A stretch of 64,000 nucleotides of DNA from contig CM066033.1 of NCBI GenBank assembly GCA_033557465.1, forward strand, positions 1,243,735,523 through 1,243,799,522, in the 5' to 3' direction. This document shows positions 62,911 to 64,000 of the stretch, one piece after another. This stretch comes from Ichthyophis bannanicus. Lineage: Eukaryota > Chordata > Amphibia > Gymnophiona > Ichthyophiidae. The number at the start of each line of letters is the position of its first letter. The stretch's first letter is position 1. The position numbers and the translations under genes were made by a program. Under the pieces are notes generated by a model. That model was not told the DNA's origin. It saw only the letters and a program-made list of their open reading frames with translations, and searched no databases.

Positions 62911-62929
62911 ACAATTCATTGCATGTCCC

Positions 62930-63390
62930 CAAGTCTTTGTACTTTTTGAAGGAGTAAGCAACCAAGTCATGTTTACGTATTCCACTCCACTCTTTATAGA
63001 CTTCTATCATATTTCCCCTCAGCTATCTCTTCTTCAAAATGAAGAGCCCTAGCCTTTTGAGCCTTTCCTCATAGGGATAACCTTCCATCCCCTTTTTGTC
63101 ACTCTTCTCTGTACCTTTTCCAGTTCTGCAATCATGTTTCAGATGCAGCAACCAGAACTGCATGCAATATTCAAGGTGCAGTTGCACCAGAGAGTGATAC
63201 AAAAGCATTATGATAGCCTTGTTTTATTCTCCATTCCTTTCCTTATAATTCTTAGCATTCTATTAGCTTTCTTGACGACTGCTGCTGCTTCTGCTGCTGT
63301 ACGCTGACCAGAGGATTTCAAAGTATTTTCAACAATGATACCCAGATCCTTTTCCTGGGTGTTGACTCCTAATATGGAACCATGCATTGT
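62930..63390 (-). pseudogene. CR1-like LINE, late ORF2 fragment
   Basis: Minus-strand translation of 63208-63023 includes LLYHSLVQLHLEYCMQFWLL, then after a frame change GYPYEERLKRLGLFILKKR. This is the CR1 ORF2 region following the RT (pattern VRPxLEYxxQxWxP...LExVQRRATKxIxGLxxLPYExRLxxLxLxxLxxRR). The flanking plus-strand words 'gaagagccctagccttttga' and 'cctttcctcatagggata' are typical of this region read in reverse. It is inactive. Confidence 0.82.
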
Positions 63391-63519
63391 GTAGCCATAG
63401 TTTTAGTGGTTTTGGTCATAAAAACATAAACTAGACCATAAAGATGCCAAGATTAGGGAGTTAAAACTAGGAAGAAAACCTTCTAGATTGTGCATCTTTA
63501 TTTTGCCACTGATTTTTTT

Positions 63520-63690
63520 GTGCGGCTCTGCAATCCACACTCTTCCCCTCTGATGCTGTTTACTCAGGCGTCTCTGGATATGATAATCTTATGTGGTCGT
63601 CAAATCTGGTTACTAAGTAAAGTGCTTTGAGGTTCCGAGGGATCTGACGTGCTATGCAAAATCATAAATGGCAAATTATTATTACAGTGA
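63520..63690 (+). mobile_element. MIR/CORE-like SINE or LINE tail
   Basis: 'gtaaagtgctttgaggttcc', then 'gctatgcaaaatcataaatg' and 'aattattattac', as in the L2-type tails used by MIR-like SINEs. No tRNA head is visible. Confidence 0.5.
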
Positions 63691-63703
63691 CAGCTTTATT
63701 TCA

Positions 63704-63853
63704 GCTACAAATAAATGAGGCAATGCACTGAGATAAAAAGAAGCCAATGTTTATGTTGTAATCCAGCCTTTCAAACTCGTACTGATGATGAATCACAGCA
63801 TAAACATTGACCCCTTTATATCTCAGTGTGCTGGCTCGCTTGTTTGTAGCTAT
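63704..63853. repeat. Inverted repeat, about 50-bp arms
   Basis: 'agctacaaataaatgaggca' through 'ccaatgtttatg' is complementary to 'cataaacattgacccctt' through 'gcttgtttgtagct', with a spacer of about 45 bp. Both strands carry a similar ORF because of this symmetry. I see no gene. Confidence 0.85.
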
Positions 63854-64000
63854 TTTACAACATGCATTGGGCTTCTCAGTATCTACCCTTCCTTTTTTCA
63901 TACAGTTGTGTTTTACTGGGTAGTTTTACATTTCCTTTTTCTGAAGTTTAGGAAAGCTTTATGCATGCTTTTTAAAAAATAGGACCCCTGTTTGTCACTA

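Overview
This window reads as intergenic or intronic DNA of a large, repeat-rich vertebrate genome. I recognise no host protein-coding exon, tRNA gene or intact rRNA gene. Almost everything identifiable is transposable-element sequence. The mix is DIRS, L1, L2-like, CR1 and RTE LINEs, a GIY-YIG Penelope-like element (PLE), 5S- and tRNA-derived SINEs, hAT and PIF/Harbinger-type DNA elements, and many palindromic non-autonomous repeats. That mix fits an amphibian best (a caecilian-like genome is my guess), but the species is inference.

Layout. 1-9.3 kb: an eroded L2-like reverse transcriptase (RT) fragment, a CT-rich tract, one unexplained 320-codon ORF, a small inverted-repeat element, an L2-like 3' end, and a 1.6-kb hAT-type element with exact 8-bp target-site duplications (TSDs) that carries a minisatellite. 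9.3-15.4 kb: a nearly complete DIRS retrotransposon with inverted terminal repeats, internal complementary region, broken gag and RT/RNase H, and an intact tyrosine recombinase. It sits inside a 5S-rRNA-derived SINE. 15.6-22.0 kb: a full-length, young-looking L1 with a 14-bp TSD, inserted in an older CR1 3' end. ORF1 is open; ORF2 has one stop and one homopolymer frameshift. 23.4-25.4 kb: an element with ~210-bp inverted repeats holding palindromes, a small MITE and a GC-rich chain-of-hairpins repeat. 25.7-30.3 kb: a tRNA SINE and an L2-like LINE cut by at least three later insertions. 30.7-33.7 kb: a second possible PLE remnant with a hammerhead-like motif, plus CR1 3' ends. 34-48 kb: CR1, L2, RTE and possible L1 and Harbinger fragments, SINEs, and long unclassified stretches. 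48.07-53.14 kb: two PLE copies head to head, flanked as one unit by a 14-bp duplication. 53.2-64 kb: MITEs, SINEs, minisatellites, a third chain-of-hairpins copy, and an L2 mosaic with CR1 and SINE insertions.

The genes do not form a pathway. They are replication modules of separate elements: DIRS (RT/RNase H plus tyrosine recombinase), L1 (ORF1p plus endonuclease/RT), PLE (RT plus GIY-YIG endonuclease). The nesting gives relative ages: DIRS is younger than the SINE, L1 younger than CR1, hairpin element B younger than its L2 host. The most unusual items are the PLE inverted pair with its hammerhead-like motifs, and two families of repeats built as strings of hairpins.
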